From positions 1 through 64,000 of the forward strand of contig NZ_FNEI01000012.1 in NCBI RefSeq assembly GCF_900099975.1: DNA of 64,000 bases, written 5' to 3'. Origin of the DNA: Arthrobacter cupressi. Its GTDB lineage: Bacteria > Actinomycetota > Actinomycetes > Actinomycetales > Micrococcaceae. The stretch's first letter is position 1, and every line of letters starts with the position of its first letter. Below, one piece after another: positions 17,785 through 26,904 of this stretch. A program made the translations under genes and the position numbers. The notes under the pieces are model-generated. The model ran no database searches. It worked only from the letters and a program-made list of their open reading frames with translations, and was not told the origin of the DNA.

Positions 17785-18528
17785 ATGCACAAAAACCTGA
17801 TGATCTACGGCAGCAGTGTGTCCAGGGATCCGTTCGAAGACCTTGGTTCCGATTACGCATTGCTCGCCTACATTGCTCGTCAGTCCATGATCAGTGCCCT
17901 TTCACGGCCCACCGCCCTTCTCACCGAAGAGACGCTTGGCTCGGCACTCCAGAACCGCTCCCTCAACGGAGACCTGAAATCCAATCTCCTGCCAACACTT
18001 CAGCGCTACGCACCCGAAGCCGATCTGCTGGTTATTGATCTGACAGATGAGAGGCTGGGGGTGATACGCCTCCCTGACGGGAACTATGTGACCCGTTCCC
18101 CGGAGCTCATGAAGTCCCCCCTGCCTGCGGGAATCGCAGGAAAAGCTCGACGAATCGCTCCAGCAACCGAGGAGCACTGGACCCTGTGGGAGTCCGCTGC
18201 GAACCGCCTTTTCGGCTCCCTCACGGCCATGGGGCTGCGTGACAAGACCCTCGTCCTGAACACCCCGTGGGCGCGGGTGACGGAGCACGGGGAAGCTGTT
18301 CCGCCCTTCCGGGACAGCGCCCAGGACGTTGAACTGAACGCCTATCTCGCCGAATGCTGTGCACACATCCGGAGCCTCGGATACACGGTTGCGACGCTCC
18401 CGCCGGAACTGCGGGTTTCCGAATCCAGCCACAAATGGGGCCCGTCCCCGTACCATTTCGGATCCGCCGCGAGGCAGTGGATTGCCGGGCAGATGGCGTC
18501 AGCGGCCGCCGGCGTCGCAGTCGCATAA
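17785..18528 (+). CDS. DUF6270-type protein (SGNH-like), copy A
   Basis: 247 residues. It begins with IYGSSVSRDPFEDLG, has a central LLVIDLTDERLGV and ends with SSHKWGPSPYHFG. The same three anchors (GSC/SxSRD, ID-x-x-DER, HKWG-x-x-x-xH) recur in the protein at 33587-34333, so the two are paralogues. This pattern fits DUF6270, found with polysaccharide genes; the Ser/Asp/His distribution suggests an SGNH-like esterase or acyltransferase fold, but that is inference. The ATG has an AAGG element ten bases upstream. It stands alone between the divergent repeat protein and murA, away from the main glycan island. Confidence 0.65.
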   Translation: MHKNLMIYGSSVSRDPFEDLGSDYALLAYIARQSMISALSRPTALLTEETLGSALQNRSLNGDLKSNLLPTLQRYAPEADLLVIDLTDERLGVIRLPDGNYVTRSPELMKSPLPAGIAGKARRIAPATEEHWTLWESAANRLFGSLTAMGLRDKTLVLNTPWARVTEHGEAVPPFRDSAQDVELNAYLAECCAHIRSLGYTVATLPPELRVSESSHKWGPSPYHFGSAARQWIAGQMASAAAGVAVA

Positions 18529-18659
18529 CAGGGTTGCTTCCAGGGGACAGGAGACCCGGGCCCGGCGCCCGCCGCATTTCAGATCATTAACCCCAGCTTC
18601 TATGCTTAGCTTGAGCCCTCGGCAGTATGGGGGCATCAACTCGTGAGGAAACGGTATAG

Positions 18660-19985
18660 ATGAGCAGTGTCCTGACAATCCGCGGCGGTGTGCCGCTGGC
18701 CGGCCGGGTTACCGTCCGTGGCGCGAAGAACCTGGTGCCCAAGGCGATGGTCGCGTCCTTGCTGGGAAGCGAGCCTTCGGTGCTCCGCAATGTCCCGGAA
18801 ATCAAGGACGTCGAAGTTGTCACCAGCCTGCTGAAACTCCACGGCGTGACCGTGGAAAAGGATCCTGTCACGGGCGACCTGACCCTGGACCCCAAGGACG
18901 CCAAGACTGCGTCCAGCACGGCGATCGACGCCCATGCCGGGGACTCGCGCATCCCGATCCTGCTCTGCGGCCCGCTGATCCACGCGATCGGCGAGGCGTT
19001 TATCCCGGACCTCGGCGGCTGCAAGATCGGGGACCGTCCCATCGACTTCCACCTGAACGTGCTGCGCCAGTTCGGTGCCGTGGTGGAAAAGCGCCCCGGC
19101 GGCATCCACATTTCCGCGCCCAAGGGCCTGCAAGGTGCCAAGATCTCCCTGCCCTATCCGTCCGTCGGCGCCACGGAGCAGGTGCTGCTCAGCGCCACCC
19201 GCGCGGAGGGCATCACGGAACTCAGCGGCGCGGCCACTGAACCCGAGGTCATCGACCTCATCGCCGTGCTCCAGAAGATGGGCGCCATCATCAGCGTCCA
19301 GACGGATCGCACCATCCGGATCGAGGGCGTCAAGGATCTGGGCGGCTACGACCACCGCGCCCTGGCGGACCGCAACGAGGCTGCGTCCTGGGCCTCGGCG
19401 GCACTGGTGACCCGCGGCGACATCTTCGTCGAAGGCGCATCCCAGCGCGACATGATGACCTTCCTCAACACCTACCGCAAGGTGGGCGGCGGCATGGATA
19501 TTCGCGAGGACGGCATCCGTTTCTACCACCCGGGCGGCAAGCTGAGCCCGCTGGTCCTGGAAACCGATGTGCACCCGGGCTTCATGACCGACTGGCAGCA
19601 GCCGCTCGTGGTCGCCCTGACCCAGGCCGAAGGCGTCTCGATCGTCCACGAAACCGTGTATGAAAACCGCTTCGGCTTCACGGAAGCACTGAGCCGCATG
19701 GGCGCCACTATCCAAGTGCACCGCGAATGCCTGGGCAGCGTCCCGTGCCGCTTCGGCCAGCGAAACTTCCTGCATTCGGCTGTGATCTCCGGCCCCACGC
19801 CCCTGAAGGGCACCGATATCGACATCCCCGACCTCCGCGGCGGATTCAGCCACCTCATCGCCGCCCTGGCGGCAACCGGAACCTCCCGCGTCACCGGCAT
19901 TGACATCATCAACCGCGGCTACGAGCGCTTCACCGAAAAGCTCGCCGGCCTCGGCGCAGATTTCGACATCACCGAATCCAAGTAA
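18660..19985 (+). CDS. murA: UDP-N-acetylglucosamine 1-carboxyvinyltransferase
   Basis: Transfers enolpyruvate from PEP to UDP-GlcNAc, the first committed step of peptidoglycan synthesis. At 441 aa it has the family's inside-out barrel features: GAKN with the conserved Lys23, the PEP-reactive Cys121 in DLGGCKIGDRP (equivalent to Cys115 of E. coli MurA, so normally fosfomycin-sensitive), and DLRGG near the C-terminus. An AGGAAA element precedes the ATG. plsC begins 12 bases downstream and gpsA and ddl follow, so this is an envelope-precursor operon. Confidence 0.95.
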   Translation: MSSVLTIRGGVPLAGRVTVRGAKNLVPKAMVASLLGSEPSVLRNVPEIKDVEVVTSLLKLHGVTVEKDPVTGDLTLDPKDAKTASSTAIDAHAGDSRIPILLCGPLIHAIGEAFIPDLGGCKIGDRPIDFHLNVLRQFGAVVEKRPGGIHISAPKGLQGAKISLPYPSVGATEQVLLSATRAEGITELSGAATEPEVIDLIAVLQKMGAIISVQTDRTIRIEGVKDLGGYDHRALADRNEAASWASAALVTRGDIFVEGASQRDMMTFLNTYRKVGGGMDIREDGIRFYHPGGKLSPLVLETDVHPGFMTDWQQPLVVALTQAEGVSIVHETVYENRFGFTEALSRMGATIQVHRECLGSVPCRFGQRNFLHSAVISGPTPLKGTDIDIPDLRGGFSHLIAALAATGTSRVTGIDIINRGYERFTEKLAGLGADFDITESK

Positions 19986-19997
19986 GCGGGGGACCCT

Positions 19998-20849
19998 TTG
20001 AAGGAACCGGCCAAGAGCCGTGCCACGTTCGTGCTCCTCGCGGGGATTGCACGGCCGTTGATGAACATCCTGATGGCCAAGAAATGGGAAGGCGCGGGGA
20101 AGCTTCCCAAGGGCGGCTTCATCGCCGCGCCCAACCATTGCACCGAGATCGATCCCATCGTGATCGGGCACATGCTGTACAACCAGAAGCGGCCCCCGCA
20201 CTTCCTCGCCAAGGCAGGGTTGTTCAAGGCACCGGTTCTCGGTTCCCTCCTGCGCGCCACCCGCCAGATTCCGGTGGAACGCTCGACGGCGGGTGCGAAC
20301 CGCTCGCTGCAGGCAGCCCAGGAGGTGGTGGACGCCGGCGGTGCCATCATCATCTACCCCGAAGGCACCCTGACACGCGATCCCGGACTGTGGCCGATGA
20401 AGGGCCACACCGGCGCCGCGCGGCTGGCCATCCAGACTGGCGCCCCGGTGGTTCCCATGGCGCACTGGGGAGCCCACGAAGTCTTCCCGCGGTATGCCAA
20501 GCGCTTCCATATCTTCCCGCGGAAGACGTCCCGTGTACTGGTCGGTGAGCCGCTGGACCTCAGCAGCTTCGCTGACCGGCCGTTGGACCGGACCACGCTG
20601 AACGAGGCCACCGAGCTGATCATGGACGCCATTACCGCGCTCCTGGCCGAACTCCGCGGCGAAGAACCCCCGGCCGTACGCTGGGATCCCGCGGCGAACA
20701 ACCAGTCCAAACAGGGCCGCTTCCAGGCCCGCGGCACCGAAAAGCCCAGCAGCACGGCGAAGCCCAGCAGCACGGCGAAGCCCAGCAGCACGGCGAAGCC
20801 CACCAGCACAGCGAAGCCCAAAAGTACGGCGAAGGGGGAGCTGAAGTGA
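19998..20849 (+). CDS. plsC: 1-acyl-glycerol-3-phosphate acyltransferase with KPSSTA tail
   Basis: Acylates lysophosphatidate to phosphatidate at the inner membrane face. The catalytic block appears as NHCTEIDP (NHx4D), followed by VERSTAGANRS and the PEGT motif in YPEGTLTRD. The TTG start at 19998 follows GGGGGA. After the catalytic domain (ending near residue 235) comes a low-complexity tail of five six-residue units, KPSSTA or close variants, encoded by an 18-bp tandem repeat. The tail is basic and probably disordered, and not part of the family. The stop codon overlaps the gpsA GTG, indicating translational coupling. Confidence 0.92.
   Translation: MKEPAKSRATFVLLAGIARPLMNILMAKKWEGAGKLPKGGFIAAPNHCTEIDPIVIGHMLYNQKRPPHFLAKAGLFKAPVLGSLLRATRQIPVERSTAGANRSLQAAQEVVDAGGAIIIYPEGTLTRDPGLWPMKGHTGAARLAIQTGAPVVPMAHWGAHEVFPRYAKRFHIFPRKTSRVLVGEPLDLSSFADRPLDRTTLNEATELIMDAITALLAELRGEEPPAVRWDPAANNQSKQGRFQARGTEKPSSTAKPSSTAKPSSTAKPTSTAKPKSTAKGELK
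20742..20831 (+). repeat. 18-bp minisatellite, five units, in plsC
   Basis: Units begin at 20742, 20760, 20778, 20796 and 20814. The first three are identical and the last two differ by a few bases. They encode Lys-Pro-Ser-Ser-Thr-Ala-type hexapeptides and stay in frame, so unit gain or loss would not break the gene. Confidence 0.9.
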
Positions 20850-21895
20850 CTGAGGCCGGCACCGACTGGGAACCCGCGGTAGTCGCCGTCCTGGGCGCCG
20901 GCTCCTGGGGGACCACCTTCGCCAAGGTCCTCGCCGATGCCGCCACGGCCGCCGGGAAGGAACGGAGCATCCGGATCTGGGGACGCCGCCCCGAGGTGGT
21001 GGAGCAGATCAACACCCTGCACCTCAACGAGCAATACCTGAAGGACACTCCGCTGCCGGCCGCGATCTCCTCCTCGACCGACGTCGCCGAGGTCCTGGAC
21101 GGCGCGGAACTGGTGATCCTCGCAGTCCCCGCGCAATCACTGCGCCCCCAGCTCAAGGAATGGAAGGAACTCGTGGCGCCGGGCGCCGTCGTGGTTTCCC
21201 TCATGAAGGGCTTGGAACTGGGCACGGATTCGCGCATGAGCCAGGTGATCGCCGAGGAACTGGAGATCCCGGAAGGCCGCGTGGCCGTGGTCTCCGGACC
21301 CAACCTGGCGATGGAGATCGCCCGCCAGGAGCCCACGGCGTCCGTGGTGGCGTGCAGTGACGAGGACACGGCCGCGGCGATCGCGCACTGCTGCACCGCC
21401 CCGTACTTCCGCCCCTACACCAGCACCGACGTCGTCGGCGTGGAGATCGGCGGGATCGTGAAGAACGTGATCGCCCTCGCCGTCGGCATCTGCGAAGGCA
21501 AACAGATGGGCGACAACACGAAGGCCTCGGTCATCACCCGCGGCCTTGCAGAGACCTCCCGCCTGGCCCTCGCCCTCGGCGGCGATGTCCACACAATGGC
21601 CGGGCTCGCCGGGCTGGGCGACCTTGTGGCCACCTGCTCGTCACCGCTGTCCCGCAACCACACGGCGGGCCGGTTGCTCGGCGAAGGGCTGACCCTGGAC
21701 GAGGTCACCGCCAAGATGACCCAAACGGCGGAGGGCATAAAATCCGGGTACGCTGTCAACGAGCTGGCCGTCAGTCTCGGCGTCGAAATGCCGATCACGG
21801 CGGCCGTGGTGGCCGTGCTGGAAGGCAAACTTTCCGTTGATGAACTCGGGCCCCGGCTCCTTGCCCGCTCCCTGAAGTCCGAAGGCGATTACTGA
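20846..21895 (+). CDS. gpsA: Glycerol-3-phosphate dehydrogenase [NAD(P)+]
   Basis: Reduces dihydroxyacetone phosphate to sn-glycerol 3-phosphate for phospholipids. At 349 aa it has an N-terminal Rossmann motif GAGSWGT (17-23), then MKGLE, VSGPNLAMEIA, the catalytic-Lys segment GGIVKNVIALAVGICEG, and the GLAGLGDLVATC signature. The GTG start overlaps the plsC stop (GTGA), with GGGGGAG just upstream. Pairing with plsC puts two consecutive steps of phosphatidate supply in one operon. Confidence 0.96.
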   Translation: MTEAGTDWEPAVVAVLGAGSWGTTFAKVLADAATAAGKERSIRIWGRRPEVVEQINTLHLNEQYLKDTPLPAAISSSTDVAEVLDGAELVILAVPAQSLRPQLKEWKELVAPGAVVVSLMKGLELGTDSRMSQVIAEELEIPEGRVAVVSGPNLAMEIARQEPTASVVACSDEDTAAAIAHCCTAPYFRPYTSTDVVGVEIGGIVKNVIALAVGICEGKQMGDNTKASVITRGLAETSRLALALGGDVHTMAGLAGLGDLVATCSSPLSRNHTAGRLLGEGLTLDEVTAKMTQTAEGIKSGYAVNELAVSLGVEMPITAAVVAVLEGKLSVDELGPRLLARSLKSEGDY

Positions 21896-21897
21896 CT

Positions 21898-23046
21898 GTG
21901 ACCGAAAAGAACCAGACGACCGGAACCCCCGACGGCGGCCGCCGGCCGCGCGTCGCCGTACTGTTCGGCGGCCGCTCCAGCGAGCACGCCGTCAGCTGCG
22001 TGACGGCAGCAGGAGTGATGGGGGCGATCGACAAGAGCAAGTACGACGTCGTCCCGATCGGGATCGCGAAGACCGGCCAGTGGGTTCTTCCCAGCGGGGA
22101 TCCGAGCCAGTGGTCGCTGAGCTCGGCGGAACTGCCGGAAGTCGCGCCCTCGGGCAAGACCGTGACCCTCGCCGAAATTGGTGGCACCCACCAGCTGGTG
22201 GTCACTGAACCTAATGCCGTCCCGCAGGAACTCGGCTCCGTGGACGTCGTCTTCCCGCTGCTACACGGACCGTGGGGCGAGGACGGAACCATCCAGGGCC
22301 TGCTGGAACTTTCGGACACCCGCTACGTGGGCGCCGGCGTGCTGGCTTCCGCCGTCGGCATGGACAAGCACTTCATGAAGGTGGTCTTCGAAGCCGCCGG
22401 GCTGAAGGTTGGGCCCTACGTGGCGGTCACCGACCGCGAATGGAGCAACGACGCCGAAGCCGTCCGCAAGCGGGTTGACCGCCTGGGCTACCCGGTGTTC
22501 GTGAAGCCGGCCCGCGCCGGATCCTCGATGGGGATTTCCAAGGTGGACTCGCTCGACGGGCTCGACGCCGCCATTGAAGAAGCCCGCCGCCACGACCTCA
22601 AGCTCGTGATCGAAGCAGGAATCACCGGCCGCGAGATCGAATGTGCCGTCCTCGAGGGTCGCGGCACGGACGCGCCGCGGACCTCCATGCCGGGCGAAAT
22701 CGCCGTCACCTCCGGTGGGCACGAGTTCTACGACTTCGCCGCCAAGTACGTCGAGGACGGTGCCGCCGCACTGAGCTGCCCGGCGGACATGCCGGAGGAA
22801 GCGATCGCCCGCGTCCGCGAGCTCGCCGCCGCCGCGTTCGACGCCGTCGGTGCCGAGGGGCTGAGCCGGGTGGACTTCTTCTACACCCCGGATGGCGAAT
22901 TGATCATCAACGAAATCAACACCATGCCCGGGTTCACGCCCAAGAGCATGTACCCGCAGATGTGGGCGGCCTCCGGCCTTCCGTACCCGGAGCTGATCGA
23001 CGAGCTGATCCACCTCGCGCTGAACCGCAAGACCGGCCTGCGCTAG
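21898..23046 (+). CDS. ddl: D-alanine--D-alanine ligase
   Basis: ATP-grasp enzyme making the D-Ala-D-Ala end of the peptidoglycan stem. At 382 aa it shows VLFGGRSSEHAVS at the N-terminus, HGPWGEDGTIQGLLEL, the ATP-binding FVKPARAGSSMGISKV segment, and the metal-binding INEINTMPGFTPKSMYP near the end. The GTG start comes two bases after gpsA, so it belongs to the murA-plsC-gpsA-ddl unit. A terminator follows. Confidence 0.96.
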   Translation: MTEKNQTTGTPDGGRRPRVAVLFGGRSSEHAVSCVTAAGVMGAIDKSKYDVVPIGIAKTGQWVLPSGDPSQWSLSSAELPEVAPSGKTVTLAEIGGTHQLVVTEPNAVPQELGSVDVVFPLLHGPWGEDGTIQGLLELSDTRYVGAGVLASAVGMDKHFMKVVFEAAGLKVGPYVAVTDREWSNDAEAVRKRVDRLGYPVFVKPARAGSSMGISKVDSLDGLDAAIEEARRHDLKLVIEAGITGREIECAVLEGRGTDAPRTSMPGEIAVTSGGHEFYDFAAKYVEDGAAALSCPADMPEEAIARVRELAAAAFDAVGAEGLSRVDFFYTPDGELIINEINTMPGFTPKSMYPQMWAASGLPYPELIDELIHLALNRKTGLR

Positions 23047-23056
23047 CGGACGGGGC

Positions 23057-23092
23057 TGCTGTCGCCGTCGGGGAATCCCGACGGCGGCAGCG
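23057..23092. terminator. Bidirectional terminator between ddl and the DUF3515 gene
   Basis: A 16 bp stem (23057-23072 with 23077-23092, two G-T pairs) around a GAAT loop, between convergent genes. There is no long T-run, but the core CGCCGTCGGG pairing is perfect. Confidence 0.7.
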
Positions 23093-23094
23093 CG

Positions 23095-23595
23095 TCACTT
23101 GCTCTTCGGCAGGTTCTGCAGGTCTTCCTGTCCCACGCAATGGCGGACGGCTTTGATCTTGCCGGCCGCCTGGGACAAGTCCGCCAGCACCGTGGCGGAG
23201 CTGATGACGTTCGGGTCCATGAGGATTTCCGTGGCGGGCTCCCTGCCGTAGGTGGTCAGGGTCCACACGGGGTTGCCTTCCTTGATCACCCAGTCGACGT
23301 CATTGACGCTGACGCAGCGGTCCGTGGTGGGGCCGGGAACATTCACGCCGCAGCGCAGGACCACCTGGGACGGTTCGCCCCAGGCCGCGGTCGCCTGGCT
23401 GTTTGTCTTGCGCAGTTTGGCGTCTCCGATCGCGTCCGGCAGCGCCACCATCATCGGTGCGCAACCCGGATTGGCTGCGTCGGCCGCCGCCTTGACGTCC
23501 ACGGCGGGCGCGCAGGCGGTGAGGGCCAGCAGGGATGCGGCTGCCGCAAGCGCCGCAGCCTTCGGAAGGGATCGTTGCGCGGACGGAAAATTCAC
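23095..23595 (-). CDS. DUF3515 family lipoprotein
   Basis: 166 residues: a lipoprotein signal peptide with lipobox LTAC (LLALTAC), then a small extracytoplasmic domain with several Cys (NPGCAPMMVALP, LRCGVNVPGPTTDRCVSV, KAVRHCVGQ) that could form disulfides. This matches the DUF3515 family, which sits between ddl and thiL in many actinobacteria. Here it is still next to ddl, but thiL lies 21 kb away across the polysaccharide genes. Function unknown. Confidence 0.85.
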   Translation of the reverse strand: MNFPSAQRSLPKAAALAAAASLLALTACAPAVDVKAAADAANPGCAPMMVALPDAIGDAKLRKTNSQATAAWGEPSQVVLRCGVNVPGPTTDRCVSVNDVDWVIKEGNPVWTLTTYGREPATEILMDPNVISSATVLADLSQAAGKIKAVRHCVGQEDLQNLPKSK

Positions 23596-23717
23596 CCCTC
23601 AAGCCTACGTGGCCACCGGTCACGCGGGCGAACCTGAGGAAAGGCTGGATGGGCTTTCCTGCCGGTCGTGGGATGATGGCGTGAACGGTTTTGCCATGGG
23701 GACAAAGGAACACAAGG

Positions 23718-24767
23718 ATGCACAACGACGAAATGCTGCCCGAAGCAACGCAGGAAGAACCGGCGCCGCGGAAGAAATCGCATGTAGCCCGCAACGTCCT
23801 GCTCGGCTTCCTGGCGGTGGTCCTGGTAGCGGGAGCGGTCAGCGGCTTCTATCTGTACAACTTGGCCAACAGCTTCAACACGAAGACCCAGAAGATCGAG
23901 CACGCCTTCCCCGAAGAGTCCACCCGGCCCACCAAGCCCGCCCTGCCCAACGGCGGTGAGGCGACGAACATCCTGGTGCTGGGCAGCGACTCCCGGTCCG
24001 CCACCGTGGACACCGCCAAAGAGGGCGCCCCCTCGGACCAGCGCTCTGATTCCATGATGCTGGTCCACATCCCCGCGGACCGGAAAAACATCTTCATCAC
24101 CTCGATCATGCGTGACACCTGGGTGGACATCCCCGGCCACGGCAGCGCCAAGATCAACGCGGCCATGGCCTTCGGCGGCATCCCCCTGGTGGTGCAGACC
24201 GTTGAAGGCATCCTGGACACTCGCATCGACCATGTGGCCGTGATCGACTTCGAAGGCTTCAAGTCCATGACGGACGCGCTGGGCGGGGTGGAAGTCAACG
24301 TGCCCATCGCCTTCAGCGCCCGGGACTTCGACTTCGCCAAGGGCAAGCAGGTGCTGAGCGGGGACAAGGCCCTGGTCTTCGTCCGTGAACGCTATGCCTT
24401 CCCCGACGGCGACTATCAGCGCGTGAAGAACCAGCAGCTCTTCCTCAAGGCACTGTTGGGCAAGTTCCTGACCACCGAAACCCTGACCGATCCGGGCAAG
24501 ATCAGCGCGGTGGTTGACGAAGTATCTCCTTATGTGTCGGTGGACCAGACCCTGGACGCCGTCGCGGTGGGCCAGCTCGCCCTCGAACTGCGCAACGTCC
24601 GCTCCGGCGACGTGCAGAGCTTCACCCTGCCCAACAGTGGCACCGGCTGGTCCGCCGACGGGCAGTCGATCGTGGTGGCGGACCAGGCAGCCATCGACGC
24701 CCTGAAAAGGGCCCTGAAAGAGGACAAAGTGGGCGATTACCTTAAAGCCGAGGGCATCGCCAATTAG
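23718..24767 (+). CDS. LytR-CpsA-Psr (LCP) family glycopolymer ligase
   Basis: 349 residues: a short cytoplasmic N-terminus, one membrane helix (VLLGFLAVVLVAGAVSGFYLY) and an extracellular LCP domain. It shows ILVLGSDSR, the Asp/Arg-rich RSDSMMLVHI and SIMRDTWVDIPG segments, KINAAMAFGG, the GGVEVNV strand and VRERYAFPDGDYQRVKNQQ. LCP enzymes transfer lipid-linked anionic or capsular polymers onto peptidoglycan. I chose the ATG at 23718 (AAAGGAA upstream) over one at 23691. Its place at the head of a glycosyltransferase/export region suggests it attaches that polymer; this is inference. Confidence 0.9.
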   Translation: MHNDEMLPEATQEEPAPRKKSHVARNVLLGFLAVVLVAGAVSGFYLYNLANSFNTKTQKIEHAFPEESTRPTKPALPNGGEATNILVLGSDSRSATVDTAKEGAPSDQRSDSMMLVHIPADRKNIFITSIMRDTWVDIPGHGSAKINAAMAFGGIPLVVQTVEGILDTRIDHVAVIDFEGFKSMTDALGGVEVNVPIAFSARDFDFAKGKQVLSGDKALVFVRERYAFPDGDYQRVKNQQLFLKALLGKFLTTETLTDPGKISAVVDEVSPYVSVDQTLDAVAVGQLALELRNVRSGDVQSFTLPNSGTGWSADGQSIVVADQAAIDALKRALKEDKVGDYLKAEGIAN

Positions 24768-24931
24768 TCCAGAACAAGGACTTCGATGACGCGCGGCGGC
24801 CCGGAGTGAATTATGCTGGGCAGGACGTTAATTGACTGGACGTACGGAACTTTTTTGACTAACAGGCTGGGTGGGCTGTGGGCCGCACTTGCGGAAGGCA
24901 GGCACCGGCGCAATCGCTGCGGGGGGCAACG

Positions 24932-25639
24932 ATGAGGAAGTATCGCAAAGCGGTGGGCGGGGGCGCCGCAGCGTTCGCGTTTGCATTGGCGCTCGGCGTT
25001 CCAGTGGCCGGGGCGCACGCGGACGAGACGGCTCCCGCAAGTGATCCGGTGGTTGTGGAGCCGGTCCCGGTTGATCCCCTTCCGGAAGAGTCACCCCTGG
25101 ATCCCATCCCTGAGGAGCCAGTGGATCCGGCACCCGTCGACCCGGCTCCCGAGGAGCCAGTGGATCCGGCGCCCGTTGACCCGGCTCCTGAAGCGCCGCT
25201 CGAACCCTTACCGGAGCAACCTATCGGGCAGCCCGAGGGGACGCCCCCTCCGGCGCCACAGCCTCCGTCAGTGTCTGGAACGGGCCCGGCGCCCGCTCCG
25301 GTGTTCGCCCCGTTGCCTGCTTCTTCCTCGCCAACATCTGGTTTTCAAGAACTGATCCAGGAACTGGCTCCTGTGGTGCCCGCCCCGAAGGATCTGCCGG
25401 GACCGTCTGCACCAGCCAGCACGACGCCCGAGGCCAAGGTTCCGGTGCCGACGGCAGCCGCCTCGGTACCTCTGCCGGAACCGGTTGCAAAGACCATCGA
25501 TTCGGTGGTGTCGGTGGCTACCGGCAGTCCTCTGTACGTGCAGGTCATCACCGTTTTCGCCCTGCTGGCGGCCGGATTCCTCTACTTCCGGTTTATCGGC
25601 TCTAAAGCCCGTCGATCGCTGGTCCGGAGTCATAAGTAA
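24932..25639 (+). CDS. Pro-rich secreted protein with C-terminal membrane anchor
   Basis: 235 residues: a signal peptide (RKYRKAVGGGAAAFAFALAL, cleaved after AHA), a long Pro/Glu/Asp-rich region with repeats of PVDPAPEEPVDPAP type, a Ser/Pro linker, then a membrane helix (YVQVITVFALLAAGFLYFRFIG) and a basic tail. No enzymatic domain is visible. Pro-rich stalks of this kind span the wall or hold partners there. The ATG at 24932 has GGGGGG in front. It lies between the LCP gene and a glycosyltransferase six bases downstream, suggesting a role in surface-polymer assembly; no family recognised. Confidence 0.7.
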   Translation: MRKYRKAVGGGAAAFAFALALGVPVAGAHADETAPASDPVVVEPVPVDPLPEESPLDPIPEEPVDPAPVDPAPEEPVDPAPVDPAPEAPLEPLPEQPIGQPEGTPPPAPQPPSVSGTGPAPAPVFAPLPASSSPTSGFQELIQELAPVVPAPKDLPGPSAPASTTPEAKVPVPTAAASVPLPEPVAKTIDSVVSVATGSPLYVQVITVFALLAAGFLYFRFIGSKARRSLVRSHK

Positions 25640-25644
25640 GCCCG

Positions 25645-26904
25645 ATGCAGACAACCTCACAACCGGGCGTTGGGAAGCAGCGCTGCAAGGACGCGCCGCG
25701 CCTGACGCTCGTCACCCACTCCTACTGGCCTGAGAGCAGTCCGCCCCAGCGGCGCTGGAGCGCCTTCGTCAAGGAATTCGCCGACGCCGGCTGGGACGTC
25801 GACGTCGTCGCCCCCGTCGCGCACACCCCGCACGGACGCCGGGAGCTTCCCCGGAAAGAGGCCGGCTGGCCAATGCGCAGCCAAGAGGGCCCCAACTCGG
25901 AGCTGATTGTTCGCGTTCCCTACCTGCGGCACGGTGCCTCCCACCTCGCCCGTTTCCTGGACCAATGCTATTCGGCGGCGCTGTCGGTGCCGCTCGGCTT
26001 GCTGACCCGGCGGCCCGACGTCGTCATCGTCACCGCGCCCAGCCTGCCCACCCTCGGCGCCGGCTACGCCCTCTCCAGGCTCCGGCGGGTGCCCCTCATC
26101 GTCGAGATGCGGGACGCCTGGCCGGACCTGGCCCGCGACGCGCGCCTCGTCCAAGGCAAGGTCAAGAGCCTGGCCGAGCACGCCGTCGAATTCGTGCAGC
26201 GCCGGGCGGACCTGGTGGTCACCGTCACCGAAGGCTTCGCCGCAACCCTCAGGGCCCGGGGATTGGCGAAGGTCGCCACCGTGAGCAACGGTGTGCGGCT
26301 GGATCAAATCCCCACGCTGGACCCCCCGGCACTGGAGCGGGACACCTTCGAGGTGCTCTACCTGGGCAACCATGGCAGGAGCCAGAAACTCGACATCGCC
26401 ATCCGGGCCAGCGCCCTGGTGGGCGGTTCCATGCACCTGCACATGGTGGGCAGCGGCGTGAAGCGCCGGGAACTGGAGCAACTGGCCCGCGAACTGGACG
26501 CGCCGGTCACGTTCCACGATCCGATGCACGGCAAGGATGTCCTGGAACGGTACGCTTCCGCGGACACCTGCCTTGTCTCCCTCAGGGACGACTGGAAGTC
26601 CTTCGAGACCACCGTGCCGTCCAAGACCTACGAAGTGCTCGCCGTCGGCCGGCACGTTACAGCGGTGGTCCGCGGCGAGGCCGCCCGCATCATCGAAGAC
26701 GCTGGTGCGGGGGACATCGTGGCAAGCAGCCCCGAGGCCCTGGCCGCACTGTGGACCTCCCTCGCGAAGGACCGAGGCAGACTGATCCGCAACGGCGACG
26801 GCCGGCAATGGGTCAAGGAGCACGCCGACTTCCCCTACCTCGCGGCACGCTACATGGAATTAATCGAAGGCGTCCTGGCCACCTCTGGGGCGCGGCGCCG
26901 GTGA
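25645..26904 (+). CDS. Glycosyltransferase family 4 protein (WbuB-like)
   Basis: 419 residues with a GT-B fold. The N-terminal domain contains VTHSYWPESSPPQRRWSAF and PDVVIVTAPSLPTLGAGY, then EMRDAWPDLARDARL. The donor-binding half has VSNGVRLDQIP, LYLGNHGRSQKLDIAIRA, and SKTYEVLAVGRHVTAVVRGE with an E-x7-E-like site. The opening resembles WbuB-type transferases that act on lipid-linked sugars at the inner membrane face. It overlaps the next glycosyltransferase by four bases (GTGA), so they are translated together. GC content is still high, unlike the island that follows. Confidence 0.85.
   Translation: MQTTSQPGVGKQRCKDAPRLTLVTHSYWPESSPPQRRWSAFVKEFADAGWDVDVVAPVAHTPHGRRELPRKEAGWPMRSQEGPNSELIVRVPYLRHGASHLARFLDQCYSAALSVPLGLLTRRPDVVIVTAPSLPTLGAGYALSRLRRVPLIVEMRDAWPDLARDARLVQGKVKSLAEHAVEFVQRRADLVVTVTEGFAATLRARGLAKVATVSNGVRLDQIPTLDPPALERDTFEVLYLGNHGRSQKLDIAIRASALVGGSMHLHMVGSGVKRRELEQLARELDAPVTFHDPMHGKDVLERYASADTCLVSLRDDWKSFETTVPSKTYEVLAVGRHVTAVVRGEAARIIEDAGAGDIVASSPEALAALWTSLAKDRGRLIRNGDGRQWVKEHADFPYLAARYMELIEGVLATSGARRR

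Noticed and set aside
18636..20510. 624-codon minus-strand ORF opposite murA and plsC
   Set aside because: Antisense shadow of two well-identified genes; composition (Gly/His/Asp-rich) is typical of such frames.
20742..20831. CRISPR array
   Set aside because: The 18-bp units are contiguous, without spacers, and encode an in-frame peptide repeat. No CRISPR array was seen elsewhere in the window.
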